Positions 29,984 through 38,177 of a DNA stretch of 64,000 nucleotides are shown in pieces. Numbering within the stretch: the first letter of the stretch is position 1; every line of letters starts with the position of its first letter. Origin of the DNA: Candidatus Azophilus lithoversatilis (GTDB lineage: Bacteria > Pseudomonadota > Gammaproteobacteria > Pseudomonadales > Azotimanducaceae); the NCBI GenBank assembly GCA_028278675.1, contig JAQAJJ010000002.1:1-64000 (forward strand). Direction: 5' to 3'. The translations under genes were made by a program, and so were the position numbers. The notes under the pieces are model-generated. The model saw only the letters and a list, made by a program, of their open reading frames with translations. It ran no database searches and was not told the origin of the DNA.

Positions 29984-31312
29984 TTATCTCTTCAAGTCCG
30001 ATATCAGACTGCGGACCTCCTGATCCAATACCAGATCGATTTGGATGAGCCGCTCGATCTTAGCGCAGGCGCTCTTCACGGTGGTGTGATGATTGCCGCC
30101 GAACTCCTTGCCAATGTCCGAATAGGAGCGACTGGTTAATTCCTTGACCAAATACATGGCCAAATGCCGCGCCCGAACCAAATGCCGATAGCGTCGCTTG
30201 GACAGTATTTCCGAAGGTTTGACATCGTAGTGATCGGCCACGGTGCGGAGAATCTCACCAATGTTGATCATTCGGCCCGGACCCCCAACCAAATGCCGCA
30301 AGGCGTCCTGCGCCAACCCCAAATTGACTTCGTCGCCGACGAACTGCGCCTGGCCGATTACGCTCTGCAGGGCACCGTCGAGCTCACGCACGTTGGCGTT
30401 GGCCACCGTCGCGATATAGCCCGCCACGTCCTCGCTCAAGGAAACGCCGCGGTTACGGGCCTTGCTCTTCAGGATGGCGACCCGCATCGCCTTTCCGGGC
30501 GGCTTGATCTGTACATGGAGACCACCGCTAAGGCGAGACTTCAGGCTACCCTCAAGACCCTTCACAAATCGGGGATAGCGGTCGCAAGTGACCACAATCT
30601 GCCGACCACCATCCCATAATCTATTGAATATCCTAAGAAATTCCTTCTGAGTTTGCGGTGCGCCAGCTATGAACTGGATGTCGTCAACCAACAGAACACT
30701 AGCGGATTGGTAGCGCCGCGCGAACTGCTGCATGGCTCCGCTACCCAAGCGAACGGCTTCGACCATGCTTTCCAGAAAAACCTGGCAATGGCAATACACA
30801 ATACTCTCGTCGGCATCGCGGCTCTGAATGAGGTTGCCGATGGCCTGCATGAGATGGGTTTTGCCGAGGCCTACCGAGCCGTGGAACAGCAGGGGGTTGT
30901 TGTCTCTGCCCGGATTATCCGCCACCAGCCTCGCCGCGACCTTCGCGAACCGATTCGACTCCCCTTCAACGAAGTTCTCAAAGGTGTAGGCGGGATCAAG
31001 CCCTCCCCGCCCCCTATGCTTGCAGATTCTGCCCTGAATGCTCGGCTTGGGGCCCTTCGGCTCCGGTTCCGAAGGCTCTCCAACCTCGACTTCCAGCTCC
31101 CTAATCCGGCTGCCGCCACCAAACTCGGCGAGGAATTCAATAATGAGCGGCAGATATTCCCTATTGACCTCGTCACGGATGTAGCGATTGGGAGCATAGA
31201 GCTTGATTCCGCCTTGAACCGGCTGAGCCTGAAGTGGCCTGATGGTGGAATCAAAAGCGTCAGCGGAAATGTGCTCCTGCAGCCTTTGCAGGCACGTCTC
31301 CCATGGGGGCAT
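29984..31312 (-). CDS. dnaA: chromosomal replication initiator DnaA
   Basis: DnaA, 442 residues, binds DnaA boxes and opens the origin. Domain I starts MPPWETCLQRLQEHISADAF; a short linker precedes the AAA core beginning YTFENFVEGESNRFA. Walker A is GSVGLGKTHLMQAIGN and Walker B VLLVDDIQFIAG. The Box VII region reads LKSRLSGGLHVQIKPP, where most homologues have LKSRFGWG. The domain IV signature is FGGNHHTTVKSACAKI, where E. coli has GGRDHTTV, so two base-contact positions differ. ATG 31312 begins domain I correctly; upstream codons in the frame are unsupported. The origin lies on its upstream side. Confidence 0.96.
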   Translation of the reverse strand: MPPWETCLQRLQEHISADAFDSTIRPLQAQPVQGGIKLYAPNRYIRDEVNREYLPLIIEFLAEFGGGSRIRELEVEVGEPSEPEPKGPKPSIQGRICKHRGRGGLDPAYTFENFVEGESNRFAKVAARLVADNPGRDNNPLLFHGSVGLGKTHLMQAIGNLIQSRDADESIVYCHCQVFLESMVEAVRLGSGAMQQFARRYQSASVLLVDDIQFIAGAPQTQKEFLRIFNRLWDGGRQIVVTCDRYPRFVKGLEGSLKSRLSGGLHVQIKPPGKAMRVAILKSKARNRGVSLSEDVAGYIATVANANVRELDGALQSVIGQAQFVGDEVNLGLAQDALRHLVGGPGRMINIGEILRTVADHYDVKPSEILSKRRYRHLVRARHLAMYLVKELTSRSYSDIGKEFGGNHHTTVKSACAKIERLIQIDLVLDQEVRSLISDLKR

Positions 31313-31573
31313 GAATATACTCCGATGGCTCGAATTCTTGTTTGGGTGTAGCACTTCCCTCAAGTGCCCGACCATTCTAGCGACAGGCAATCAGCCTTTG
31401 GAATAGCCCGGATAAAAAAACCTATGGGGAAATTACTTAGTCAACAAAACCAAAGAGTTAGATGAAGAAATGAAAAAAGTCCCTAATAGGAAATCGGCTG
31501 ACGGAGCGCGAATAACCACCGGAAAACCTGTGAATTTCCAAGCGGGTTTTCGCGGCGAAAGAGAAATTTTCAA

Positions 31574-31593
31574 GACTAACCAAAGAGTTAGTC
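31574..31593. repeat. inverted repeat in oriC
   Basis: GACTAAC-caaaga-GTTAGTC, a perfect seven-base stem overlapping the second copy of the 14-base direct repeat and the weak box TTAGTCACA. It could be a protein site or part of the unwinding element. Confidence 0.6.
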
Positions 31594-31803
31594 ACAATGA
31601 CTCTAAAATGGCCGCTGCGAGCGCCGCGCCAAGCCCCAATCCGAGGCTTCCCGAACGGCCACATTCGTCTCAAGGGAGGCGCGCCCAACAAGAAACTTTT
31701 GACCCAAATCGAGAGAAACCGGTGGAATTCCGGTAGCGAAAACGGTGGGCTGACATTGGCACCCTGCAGCGAACGCTCTGCCAATCCTGTGGTCGCCCAC
31801 AGG

Positions 31804-31812
31804 TTTTCCACA
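31804..31812 (+). promoter_or_regulatory. DnaA box, one mismatch
   Basis: TTTTCCACA differs from the consensus TTATCCACA at the third base. Confidence 0.6.
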
Positions 31813-31857
31813 AGGTTTTCCTTCGCCGCAGCCCGCGTGAGCCGTGCGGAACCCGGT

Positions 31858-31866
31858 TTTATCCAC
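31858..31866 (+). promoter_or_regulatory. DnaA box, perfect consensus
   Basis: TTATCCACA, exact match to the high-affinity DnaA box, in the rpmH-proximal part of oriC. Confidence 0.85.
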
Positions 31867-31928
31867 AGGTTGCCCTCACTCGCTACAACAACAACTCTTA
31901 TGTACCTATAAAACTCGTTATTGAGGCA

Positions 31929-31958
31929 TTGACACTTTCGTGCTGCCGCTCCTAGAAT
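31929..31958 (+). promoter_or_regulatory. sigma-70 promoter of rpmH
   Basis: TTGACA at 31929-31934 and TAGAAT at 31953-31958 with an 18-base spacer, 28 bases before the rpmH start. The fit is the best promoter match I noticed in the window. Confidence 0.75.
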
Positions 31959-31986
31959 CGCGCTCCCCGTTGGCACTGGACGCCCT

Positions 31987-32121
31987 GTGAAGAGAACCTA
32001 CCAGCCGAGCAACATCAAGCGGAAGCGCACCCACGGCTTTCGCGCCCGCATGGCCACCAAGGGTGGCCGCAAGGTGATCAACGCCCGGCGCGCCAAGGGC
32101 CGCAAGCGGCTCACCGTTTAG
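31987..32121 (+). CDS. rpmH: 50S ribosomal protein L34
   Basis: L34, 44 residues, reading [18 protein letters not shown] and ending in KGRKRLTV. The sequence is nearly identical to other bacterial L34 proteins. It starts with GTG at 31987 and has its own promoter directly upstream. It is the first gene of the rpmH-rnpA-yidD-yidC-mnmE series that points away from oriC. Confidence 0.98.
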   Translation: MKRTYQPSNIKRKRTHGFRARMATKGGRKVINARRAKGRKRLTV

Positions 32122-32162
32122 CCGGGTCAATCGGACTGGGCAGGAGGGCCAAGCCGAACGGC

Positions 32163-32498
32163 TTGCCAAGGCGCTATCGGCTCAACTCCCCCCGCGACTA
32201 CCGACGGGCGCTAGGCCGCAGGGCCCGCCGCATTCAGTCGGGGCCGTTAAGGATTTTCGCGGTTCGCAATACAATGCCGGGCGCTCGGCTTGGATTGATC
32301 ATCGGCAAGCGCGCTGTGCGCCGGGCCCATGACCGCAATCGGTTGAAGCGCACGGCACGGGAGGCCTTCCGGCAGCGCCGAGCCGGGCTGCCGCCGATCG
32401 ATGTCGTGCTGCATGTGCAGGCGCCGATTCACCATCGGGAACTGAAGCGGCGGCTTGAAGAGGCATTGGAACAGATGAGCGACCCGACAAGCGCATGA
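32163..32498 (+). CDS. rnpA: ribonuclease P protein component
   Basis: RnpA, 111 residues, is the basic protein subunit of RNase P that helps mature the 5' ends of tRNAs. The conserved segment [18 protein letters not shown] (about residues 53-70) and the beginning [15 protein letters not shown] identify it. TTG 32163 is the only usable start in the frame after rpmH; AGGAGG (32142) is 15 bases away, rather far, which suggests low or rpmH-coupled translation. The stop overlaps the yidD ATG. Confidence 0.94.
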   Translation: MPRRYRLNSPRDYRRALGRRARRIQSGPLRIFAVRNTMPGARLGLIIGKRAVRRAHDRNRLKRTAREAFRQRRAGLPPIDVVLHVQAPIHHRELKRRLEEALEQMSDPTSA

Positions 32499-32863
32499 TG
32501 CGGACCGCCGCCACACTTCGAATGGCCTTGAGGCCCTTGGCGCTGGCCGTCGCCAGGGGCTGCATCCGCGCCTACCAGCTCACCCTAAGCCCCTTCATCG
32601 GCCACCAATGCCGTTTTCATCCAACCTGCTCCAACTACGCGCTCGCTGCGCTGGACAGCCACGGGCCGCTGCGGGGCGCTTGGCTGGCCCTGCGGCGCCT
32701 GTCCAAGTGCCATCCCTTTCATCCCGGCGGCTTTGATCCACCCCCGGCTCCCCGAACTGCGGAGGAAGCCTTTAGCTTGTCCCAATGCGCCAAGCCACTG
32801 ATGCCGAAGCAACAACCAGCCAGTCGGCGGGCTGTCTCCACGAGCCATAAGGAAGCGCCATGA
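32495..32863 (+). CDS. yidD: membrane protein insertion efficiency factor YidD, extended C-terminus
   Basis: YidD, 122 residues, assists YidC in inserting membrane proteins. The family core is clear: [19 protein letters not shown], then [20 protein letters not shown] and [14 protein letters not shown]. coli YidD (85 residues) ends soon after that last motif. Here about 30 further residues ([18 protein letters not shown]...) are a translated copy of the 87-bp dispersed element. The gene overlaps rnpA (ATGA) and yidC (ATGA), so the insertion did not break coupling to yidC. Confidence 0.94.
   Translation: MMRTAATLRMALRPLALAVARGCIRAYQLTLSPFIGHQCRFHPTCSNYALAALDSHGPLRGAWLALRRLSKCHPFHPGGFDPPPAPRTAEEAFSLSQCAKPLMPKQQPASRRAVSTSHKEAP
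32764..32847 (+). repeat. 87-bp dispersed element, copy inside yidD
   Basis: Begins GGAAGCCTTTAGCTTGTCCC and ends GGCGGGCTGTCTCCACGAG. It aligns with the third tandem unit (864-950) and is read in the same frame as in that unit. Confidence 0.8.
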
Positions 32864-34578
32864 TTCCCATGATCTCCCCGGAGGTGCAGCGCATTGCCTT
32901 GCTGGTTGCCTTAGGCTTAACCGGCTACTTGATGATCTTGGCTTGGAATGAAGACTACATGCAGTCGCAGCCCACCGCCGAGCGGGCAATTGCGCCGGAA
33001 TTGGAGGGCGGGGCCCTGTCCGGCTCGGCGCCAGCCGTCGATCCGGCGTCCGACATACCGGACGCCTCCTTCATCGGCACACCCGATCCAACCGCCGACC
33101 CGGCGGCGGCGCCGGTCGGCAACGCCAGCGCCGCGGACCGGCTGATCCGCGTGGTCACGCCCAGCCAGGAAGTGTGGATCGACCGCCGCGGCGGCGACAT
33201 CCGCCGCGTTCACCTGCCCCGTTACCCGGTGAACCTCGATCAGCCCGACCTACCCTTTGAACTGCTCGATGTGGGCAACGGCCGCCTCTACATGGCGCAA
33301 AGCGGCCTGATCGGCCCGGATGGGCTCGATTCAGGCACTGAGCGGCCGCTGTACAGGGCCGTGCGCACACAATACGAAGTCGGCGATGGAGAGACCCTGG
33401 CCGTCGAACTCGAAGCCGAGGCTGGCGACGTGAAGGTCTCGAAGACCTTTGTCTTTCAGGGCGGCGACTACTTGGTGGACATGATCTACCGAGTGGAAAA
33501 CCGCGGTACGGCGCCCTTCCAGGCCAGCTTGTTCGGCCAGATCAAGCGCGATGCCAAGGAGCCCCCCGGGCAGGAGACCTTCAGCCTCGGTCCGCAGCCC
33601 TACCTAGGGGCCGCCCTCACCACCACCGATTCCCGCTACGAGAAAATCGATTTCGAGGACCTTGACGAAGGCGACTTTCGTGGCCAAGTCGAAGGCGGCT
33701 GGATCGCCTTCCTGCAGCACTACTTCCTGAGCGCATGGATCGCCAACGAAGGCGAGGCGAACAGTTATTACGGCCGCAAGCGCGCCGACGGCACCTACAT
33801 CGTCGGCTACACCGGCCCCTTGGCGACGGTGGCGCCCGGTGGCGAGGGCGAGTGGCGGTCCCGCTTCTACGCCGGCCCCAAGGACCAAAAACGGCTGGAG
33901 CAAATTGCCGACAACCTCAACTTAACCGTGGACTACGGCTTCCTCTGGTGGCTGGCCGTGCCGCTGTTCGCGCTGCTCGACTGGCTGCACGGCCTGGTCG
34001 GTAATTGGGGCGTCGCCATCATCCTGCTTACCGTGCTGGTCAAGCTGGTGCTCTATCCGCTGTCGTCGGCGAGCTACAAGTCGATGGCCAACATGCGCCG
34101 GGTGGCGCCGCAGATGAAGCGCCTGCAGGAACGTTATGCCGATGATCGGCAAAAGCTCTCCCAGGAGATGATGGGCCTGTACAAGAAAGAGGGCGTCAAC
34201 CCGCTGGGCGGGTGCCTGCCCATGCTGCTGCCGATGCCGATCTTCATCGCGCTGTATTGGGTGCTTTTCGAAAGCGTCGAGCTGCGGCAAGCGCCCTTCA
34301 TGCTGTGGATCGACGACCTCGCGGCGATGGATCCATTCTTCATTCTGCCGCTGCTCATGGGCGCCACCATGTACGTGCAGCAGCTCCTGAGCCCGACCAT
34401 GGGCGACCCGATGCAGGCCCGCATCATGAAGCTGATGCCGATCATGTTCACGGTGCTCTTCCTGTTCTTCCCCGCCGGCCTGGTGCTTTACTGGCTGGTC
34501 AACAGTGCGCTGTCCGTCGCTCAGCAGTGGTACGTCATGAAGAAGGCCGAGGCCGCGGCGACTCCAGCCCGGAGCTAG
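32860..34578 (+). CDS. yidC: membrane protein insertase YidC
   Basis: YidC, 572 residues, inserts and folds inner-membrane proteins. One N-terminal anchor ([18 protein letters not shown]) is followed by a linker rich in Pro and Ala and a large periplasmic domain (about 85-340). The C-terminal five-helix insertase core begins [20 protein letters not shown] and includes [20 protein letters not shown] and [20 protein letters not shown]. The ATG overlaps the yidD stop. It ends 2 bases before the likely mnmE start. Confidence 0.97.
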   Translation: MIPMISPEVQRIALLVALGLTGYLMILAWNEDYMQSQPTAERAIAPELEGGALSGSAPAVDPASDIPDASFIGTPDPTADPAAAPVGNASAADRLIRVVTPSQEVWIDRRGGDIRRVHLPRYPVNLDQPDLPFELLDVGNGRLYMAQSGLIGPDGLDSGTERPLYRAVRTQYEVGDGETLAVELEAEAGDVKVSKTFVFQGGDYLVDMIYRVENRGTAPFQASLFGQIKRDAKEPPGQETFSLGPQPYLGAALTTTDSRYEKIDFEDLDEGDFRGQVEGGWIAFLQHYFLSAWIANEGEANSYYGRKRADGTYIVGYTGPLATVAPGGEGEWRSRFYAGPKDQKRLEQIADNLNLTVDYGFLWWLAVPLFALLDWLHGLVGNWGVAIILLTVLVKLVLYPLSSASYKSMANMRRVAPQMKRLQERYADDRQKLSQEMMGLYKKEGVNPLGGCLPMLLPMPIFIALYWVLFESVELRQAPFMLWIDDLAAMDPFFILPLLMGATMYVQQLLSPTMGDPMQARIMKLMPIMFTVLFLFFPAGLVLYWLVNSALSVAQQWYVMKKAEAAATPARS

Positions 34579-34580
34579 CC

Positions 34581-35906
34581 CTGTTCAGCGACACGGACAC
34601 CATCGCCGCGATCGCCACGCCGCCGGGGCAGGGCGGGGTGGGCATCGTGCGCATCTCCGGCTCTTCATCGCTTAAGATCGGCGAATCCATCGTCGGCGAG
34701 CCGTTGCCCCCGCGTCACGCCTTGCATGCCCGGTTCACCCATGAAGGCGAGTTGCTGGATGACGGTGTGGGCCTCTACTTTGCCGCACCCAACTCATTTA
34801 CCGGCGAAGACGTGGTGGAACTGCAGGGCCACGGTGGCCCCGTGGTCATGCAGATGCTGCTGAACGCGGTGCTCGCCGCCGGGGCGCGGTTGGCCCGCCC
34901 TGGAGAGTTCAGCGAACGGGCTTTCCTCAACGGCCAAATCGATCTGGCCCAAGCGGAGGCGGTGGCGGACCTCATCGCCAGCGCCTCAATCCAAGCCGCA
35001 CTCGGCGCGGTGCGTTCCTTGTCCGGGGAATTTTCTTTACATATTAACCAGTTGGACGAAAAAGTTCTGAAGCTTCGGGTCTCTGTGGAAGCCGCGATAG
35101 ACTTTCCCGACGAGGAGGTTGAATTCCTGGAGCAGGGCCGCGTCGGCGAGCAAATCGAGTCGCTTGTCGACGCCGTCCAGGCACTGGCCCAGCAGGGTCG
35201 ACAGGGCGCTTTGCTCACCCAGGGCGTCAGCATCGCCATCATCGGCGCACCCAACGCCGGCAAATCAAGCCTGCTGAACCGCCTCAGCGGCGAGGAAGCG
35301 GCCATCGTCACCGACATTCCCGGCACCACCCGCGACTTGCTCAAGGTGGACTTGGTCCTTGATGGCCTGCCGGTTCGCCTGGTGGACACGGCGGGCTTGC
35401 GCGACACCACTGATCCCGTGGAGGTTGAGGGCGTGCGCCGCGCCCGCCTGGAGGCCGAGAGAGCCGACCTCATCCTGGAGGTGTGCGACCTAGCCGCGAT
35501 CCCAGTGAAAACAGAGCCAACCACCCCCGAACGCACCCTGCGCGTGGAGAACAAGATCGACCTATGCAACGCCTCCCCGGGACCCGTGAAGGACTTGCCG
35601 TCCACGGTCCGCGTATCCTGCCTGACCGGCGCCGGCATCGGAGCGTTGAAAAGCGCCATCAAGAAGCGAGTGGGCTTCACCGGCGAAAGCTCAGCCTTCA
35701 GCGCCCGCCAACGCCACATCGAAGCCCTCAACGCCGCTCTGGCGGCCTTGGAAAACGTCGCCGAGCACCTGCAATCCAACGCTGCCGCTGAAGTCATTGC
35801 CGAGGAGCTGCGCCTAGCCCACCTGGCGCTCGGCGAAATCACTGGCGAAACCACCCCAGACGACCTCCTAGGCAGCATCTTCGCGACCTTCTGCATCGGC
35901 AAGTAG
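34581..35906 (+). CDS. mnmE: tRNA modification GTPase MnmE, likely CTG start
   Basis: MnmE (TrmE), 441 residues, works with MnmG to modify the wobble uridine of tRNAs. The N-terminal folate-binding domain reads DTIAAIATPPGQGGVGIVRI, the G domain has GAPNAGKSSLLN (about 222), DIPGTTRDLLK, DTAGLRD and NKID, and the C-terminus is the family FCIGK. No ATG, GTG or TTG is in frame near the expected beginning. CTG 34581 gives the correct N-terminus and has GGAG at 34571-34574, six bases ahead. Any canonical start would lie well inside yidC. Enzyme identity is secure; the start is inferred. Confidence 0.95.
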   Translation: MFSDTDTIAAIATPPGQGGVGIVRISGSSSLKIGESIVGEPLPPRHALHARFTHEGELLDDGVGLYFAAPNSFTGEDVVELQGHGGPVVMQMLLNAVLAAGARLARPGEFSERAFLNGQIDLAQAEAVADLIASASIQAALGAVRSLSGEFSLHINQLDEKVLKLRVSVEAAIDFPDEEVEFLEQGRVGEQIESLVDAVQALAQQGRQGALLTQGVSIAIIGAPNAGKSSLLNRLSGEEAAIVTDIPGTTRDLLKVDLVLDGLPVRLVDTAGLRDTTDPVEVEGVRRARLEAERADLILEVCDLAAIPVKTEPTTPERTLRVENKIDLCNASPGPVKDLPSTVRVSCLTGAGIGALKSAIKKRVGFTGESSAFSARQRHIEALNAALAALENVAEHLQSNAAAEVIAEELRLAHLALGEITGETTPDDLLGSIFATFCIGK

Positions 35907-35933
35907 CCGGGCTTCAAAGGCTTCCGCCCTCCA

Positions 35934-36021
35934 ATGGGAGCCTTCAGCTTGCCCCAAACGGCACGCCGCCGATGCCGAAGGAACAACCGGCCAGCCGCGG
36001 GGCCGTCTCCATTTGTTCTAT
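35934..36021 (+). repeat. 87-bp dispersed element, copy behind mnmE
   Basis: Begins ATGGGAGCCTTCAGCTTGCC and ends GTCTCCATTTGTTCTATGG. It lies 27 bases after the mnmE stop and lacks one base of the CCCCAGAACGG run, which breaks the frame seen in the other copies. Confidence 0.85.
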
Positions 36022-36068
36022 GGAAGAGCGACAGGCCTCGGTCCGATGAGTTCGTGCGTCTGATAAGG

Positions 36069-36107
36069 AGTTTCGCGTAGCGAAACTACAACGCCACCTG
36101 CGGTGGC
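36069..36107. terminator. paired hairpins between convergent mnmE and ribH
   Basis: AGTTTCGC-gta-GCGAAACT at 36069-36087 is followed by GCCACC-tgc-GGTGGC at 36093-36107. This mirrors the trkH/lpxL pair at 22615-22657: the same AGTTTCGC stem and a six-base GC-rich stem, in the opposite order. It lies 10 bases from the ribH stop. Confidence 0.7.
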
Positions 36108-36117
36108 GCCGCGCCCG

Positions 36118-36603
36118 TCAGGTCGCGCCGATGGCGCGCCGCCAGTGCACCATTTCGATGGCCGCCGCCGCCGCCTCGAGGCCCTTGTTGAATTCGTCGT
36201 CCGCGGCCCTGGCGGCGGCGTGCTCCATCTTCAGCACCGGCAGAATCTCCACCACCACCGGTCGGCGATAGCGCTGCATCACATCCCCCAAGCCCCGCAT
36301 GCACTCGTTGGTGATCATCTCGAAGTGCAGGGTCTCCCCTTTGAGGATGACGCCGAAGCAAATGACGGCGTCGACTTCCTGGTCCACATCCAGCGCCAGC
36401 AAATCCGCTGCCGCCAAGGGCATTTCCAAGGAGCCGGGCAGCCGGTGCACCTCGATGCGCTCATAGCCGTGCGCCCGCAGCGCGCCTTCGCAAGCGTCCG
36501 CAAGGCTGTCCACCAACTCCGGGTACCACTTCGATTTCAGTATCGCGATGCGGCCCGGGTTCTCGATCGCCGGCAACGCGCTCAGGTCGGCGGTGGTTTT
36601 CAC
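36118..36603 (-). CDS. ribH: 6,7-dimethyl-8-ribityllumazine synthase
   Basis: Lumazine synthase, 161 residues, joins the pyrimidine and butanone phosphate precursors in the next-to-last step of riboflavin synthesis. Readable motifs are ILKSKWYPELVDSL, the phosphate-site GSLEMPLAA, and GVILKGETLHFEMITNECM with the catalytic His. It is not with other rib genes. Its ATG overlaps by four bases the stop of an FAD-type oxidoreductase, so the two are co-translated. It may be a second, lineage-specific RibH; a main riboflavin cluster would be expected elsewhere. Confidence 0.88.
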   Translation of the reverse strand: MKTTADLSALPAIENPGRIAILKSKWYPELVDSLADACEGALRAHGYERIEVHRLPGSLEMPLAAADLLALDVDQEVDAVICFGVILKGETLHFEMITNECMRGLGDVMQRYRRPVVVEILPVLKMEHAAARAADDEFNKGLEAAAAAIEMVHWRRAIGAT

Positions 36604-38000
36604 GATGCGGCCAGCGGTTCGGTTCCCTCAAGCTCAGCCAGCATGCGCTGCAGCTTGGGGATGGCCTCCGTGACCGGCCCCGGATCCGTCTCCGGCAGAG
36701 GCCCTTCGTCATCGCTCTCAGGGGACGTGAAGCCATCGAGACGCGAGCGGCGCAGCCAATCCAGGAGCGCCTCATCCTGCGACCACTCCGATTGATTCAT
36801 GAAGTTGGCCAAGGTGGCGCGCAGAAAGTCCACGTCCGTATCCGGGTGCGGAACGGGGACGCAAAGCCGGTTCTTGGCCGCGTCATCGTCGCCGTAGGCC
36901 GCCTCGACATGGGCAGTGAACGCGCCGCTGAACACTTGCTGGCAGGTGCGCAGCGATTGCAGCGTAACGGTCTTGCCGTCAAACACCGGCACCGTTGGCC
37001 GCCGGGCCAAGCCATCGGCGGCGCAATGCACATGCAGCGTGGCGGGGGAGGTGGGCACGGTCCCCCGATCGAGAATGATGGCGTCCCGCTCGATCCGCCG
37101 CACATGCCCCAGACGCACCACGTTCTGGATGCGCCGCAGTTGCTCAAGCTCCGCCACGGTGACCGTGGCGCAGCGATACATGGTGGGCCACACGTCGTCA
37201 TCGAGCCGCAGGAGCTGACCGGCCGCGTTGATGCGCTCGAAGACGTCGCGGTAACCGGTGCCTTCAACGATGGCCCGGGTCTGCTCAGCGAAGCCCCGGT
37301 TGATGGCGTCCGCGAACCGGCGGCCGGGCTGGATGTTGGCCCGGTCCAGCATCCAGGAGTCCCGGGGCATGACCCAACGGATGCTGGCCGGGTCCATGCC
37401 GTGGGCCAACAGAAACAGGCAGGCGTCCATGCCGGTCTTGCCGGCACCGACGATGACGTAGCGCTCAAACTGCCCGCCCAGCTTCGGCAGCTCGTTCAGC
37501 GGCGCCCAGTTGACGCCCGCATCGATGGCGAACGGCGGCGGCGACACCGAGGGCACGTTGACATCCATGTAGGTGGCGTCAACGATCTTGCCAGCCTGCA
37601 CCTCAAGCTCGTCGTCGGACACTAGGGACTTGAAGCGCCCCTCGCCCTGATACTCGCTTAGGGGGAAGTAACGGACCCGTCCGGAAGGCAGGAACTGGCG
37701 CTGCATTACCTGCCCGAAGTAAGCGCACACTTCGCTATTGGTAGCCAATTCATAAAGGCCTTTGTTCCAGCCGTGGGTGTCGATCGCACCACTGCCCAAG
37801 GGTCGGGAGTTGACCCCGTAGAACGACGATGGCTGGTGCAGGCGGACGAAGGGATAGGCGTCATTCCAATGCCCGCCGGGCTGGTGGCGCCGATCGACCA
37901 GCACCACGGAGGCCTCGGTTTCGGTCATCAGCACGTCGGTGAACGCCATGCCCATCGCGCCGGCACCGACGACTAGGTAGTCTGCTTGGAGTGTCTTCAT
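36600..38000 (-). CDS. FAD/NAD(P)-dependent oxidoreductase, flavin monooxygenase-like
   Basis: A 466-residue flavoprotein with an FAD Rossmann motif at the N-terminus (YLVVGAGAMGMAFTDVL), a VVLVDRRHQPGGHWNDAYP segment similar to flavin-containing monooxygenases, and a second dinucleotide site (YVIVGAGKTGMDACLFLL, about 195). The substrate is unknown. The gene overlaps ribH, an arrangement that couples a flavoenzyme to flavin supply. It is divergent from the amidohydrolase with 177 bases between. Related proteins are usually annotated as NAD(P)-binding proteins without a known reaction. Confidence 0.8.
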   Translation of the reverse strand: MKTLQADYLVVGAGAMGMAFTDVLMTETEASVVLVDRRHQPGGHWNDAYPFVRLHQPSSFYGVNSRPLGSGAIDTHGWNKGLYELATNSEVCAYFGQVMQRQFLPSGRVRYFPLSEYQGEGRFKSLVSDDELEVQAGKIVDATYMDVNVPSVSPPPFAIDAGVNWAPLNELPKLGGQFERYVIVGAGKTGMDACLFLLAHGMDPASIRWVMPRDSWMLDRANIQPGRRFADAINRGFAEQTRAIVEGTGYRDVFERINAAGQLLRLDDDVWPTMYRCATVTVAELEQLRRIQNVVRLGHVRRIERDAIILDRGTVPTSPATLHVHCAADGLARRPTVPVFDGKTVTLQSLRTCQQVFSGAFTAHVEAAYGDDDAAKNRLCVPVPHPDTDVDFLRATLANFMNQSEWSQDEALLDWLRRSRLDGFTSPESDDEGPLPETDPGPVTEAIPKLQRMLAELEGTEPLAAS

Positions 38001-38177
38001 TCCGGCTGCCTGCGGCGCTCCTTTGGGTGGAAACCGAAATCATACCGAAGAATGGGAAGGGAAGGGCTGGCGGGTCGAAGACGGGTGGTCGGCCGCCGTG
38101 GCGGGTTCAAGTGATGGGTTACAATTTCGAGGCTGGCCCTGCCGCCGACTGGCAACCGGGCCGACGGAGGAGCTTTG

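Larger units (their letters stand above)
31313..31986. other. replication origin region (oriC) between dnaA and rpmH
   Basis: 674 bases without a credible gene between divergent dnaA and rpmH, the oriC position in Pseudomonas and relatives. It holds one perfect DnaA box (TTATCCACA, 31858-31866), one with a single mismatch (TTTTCCACA, 31804-31812), and a weaker TTAGTCACA at 31587-31595. An A/T-rich stretch lies at about 31406-31500 and another at 31885-31925. A 14-base direct repeat (AACCAAAGAGTTAG) is at 31448 and 31578. The location is strong by synteny; its limits are not set. Confidence 0.85.

Noticed and set aside
31470..31736. Open frame of 88 codons in oriC
   Set aside because: It has no domain, lies in the expected origin and overlaps the repeat and box features.
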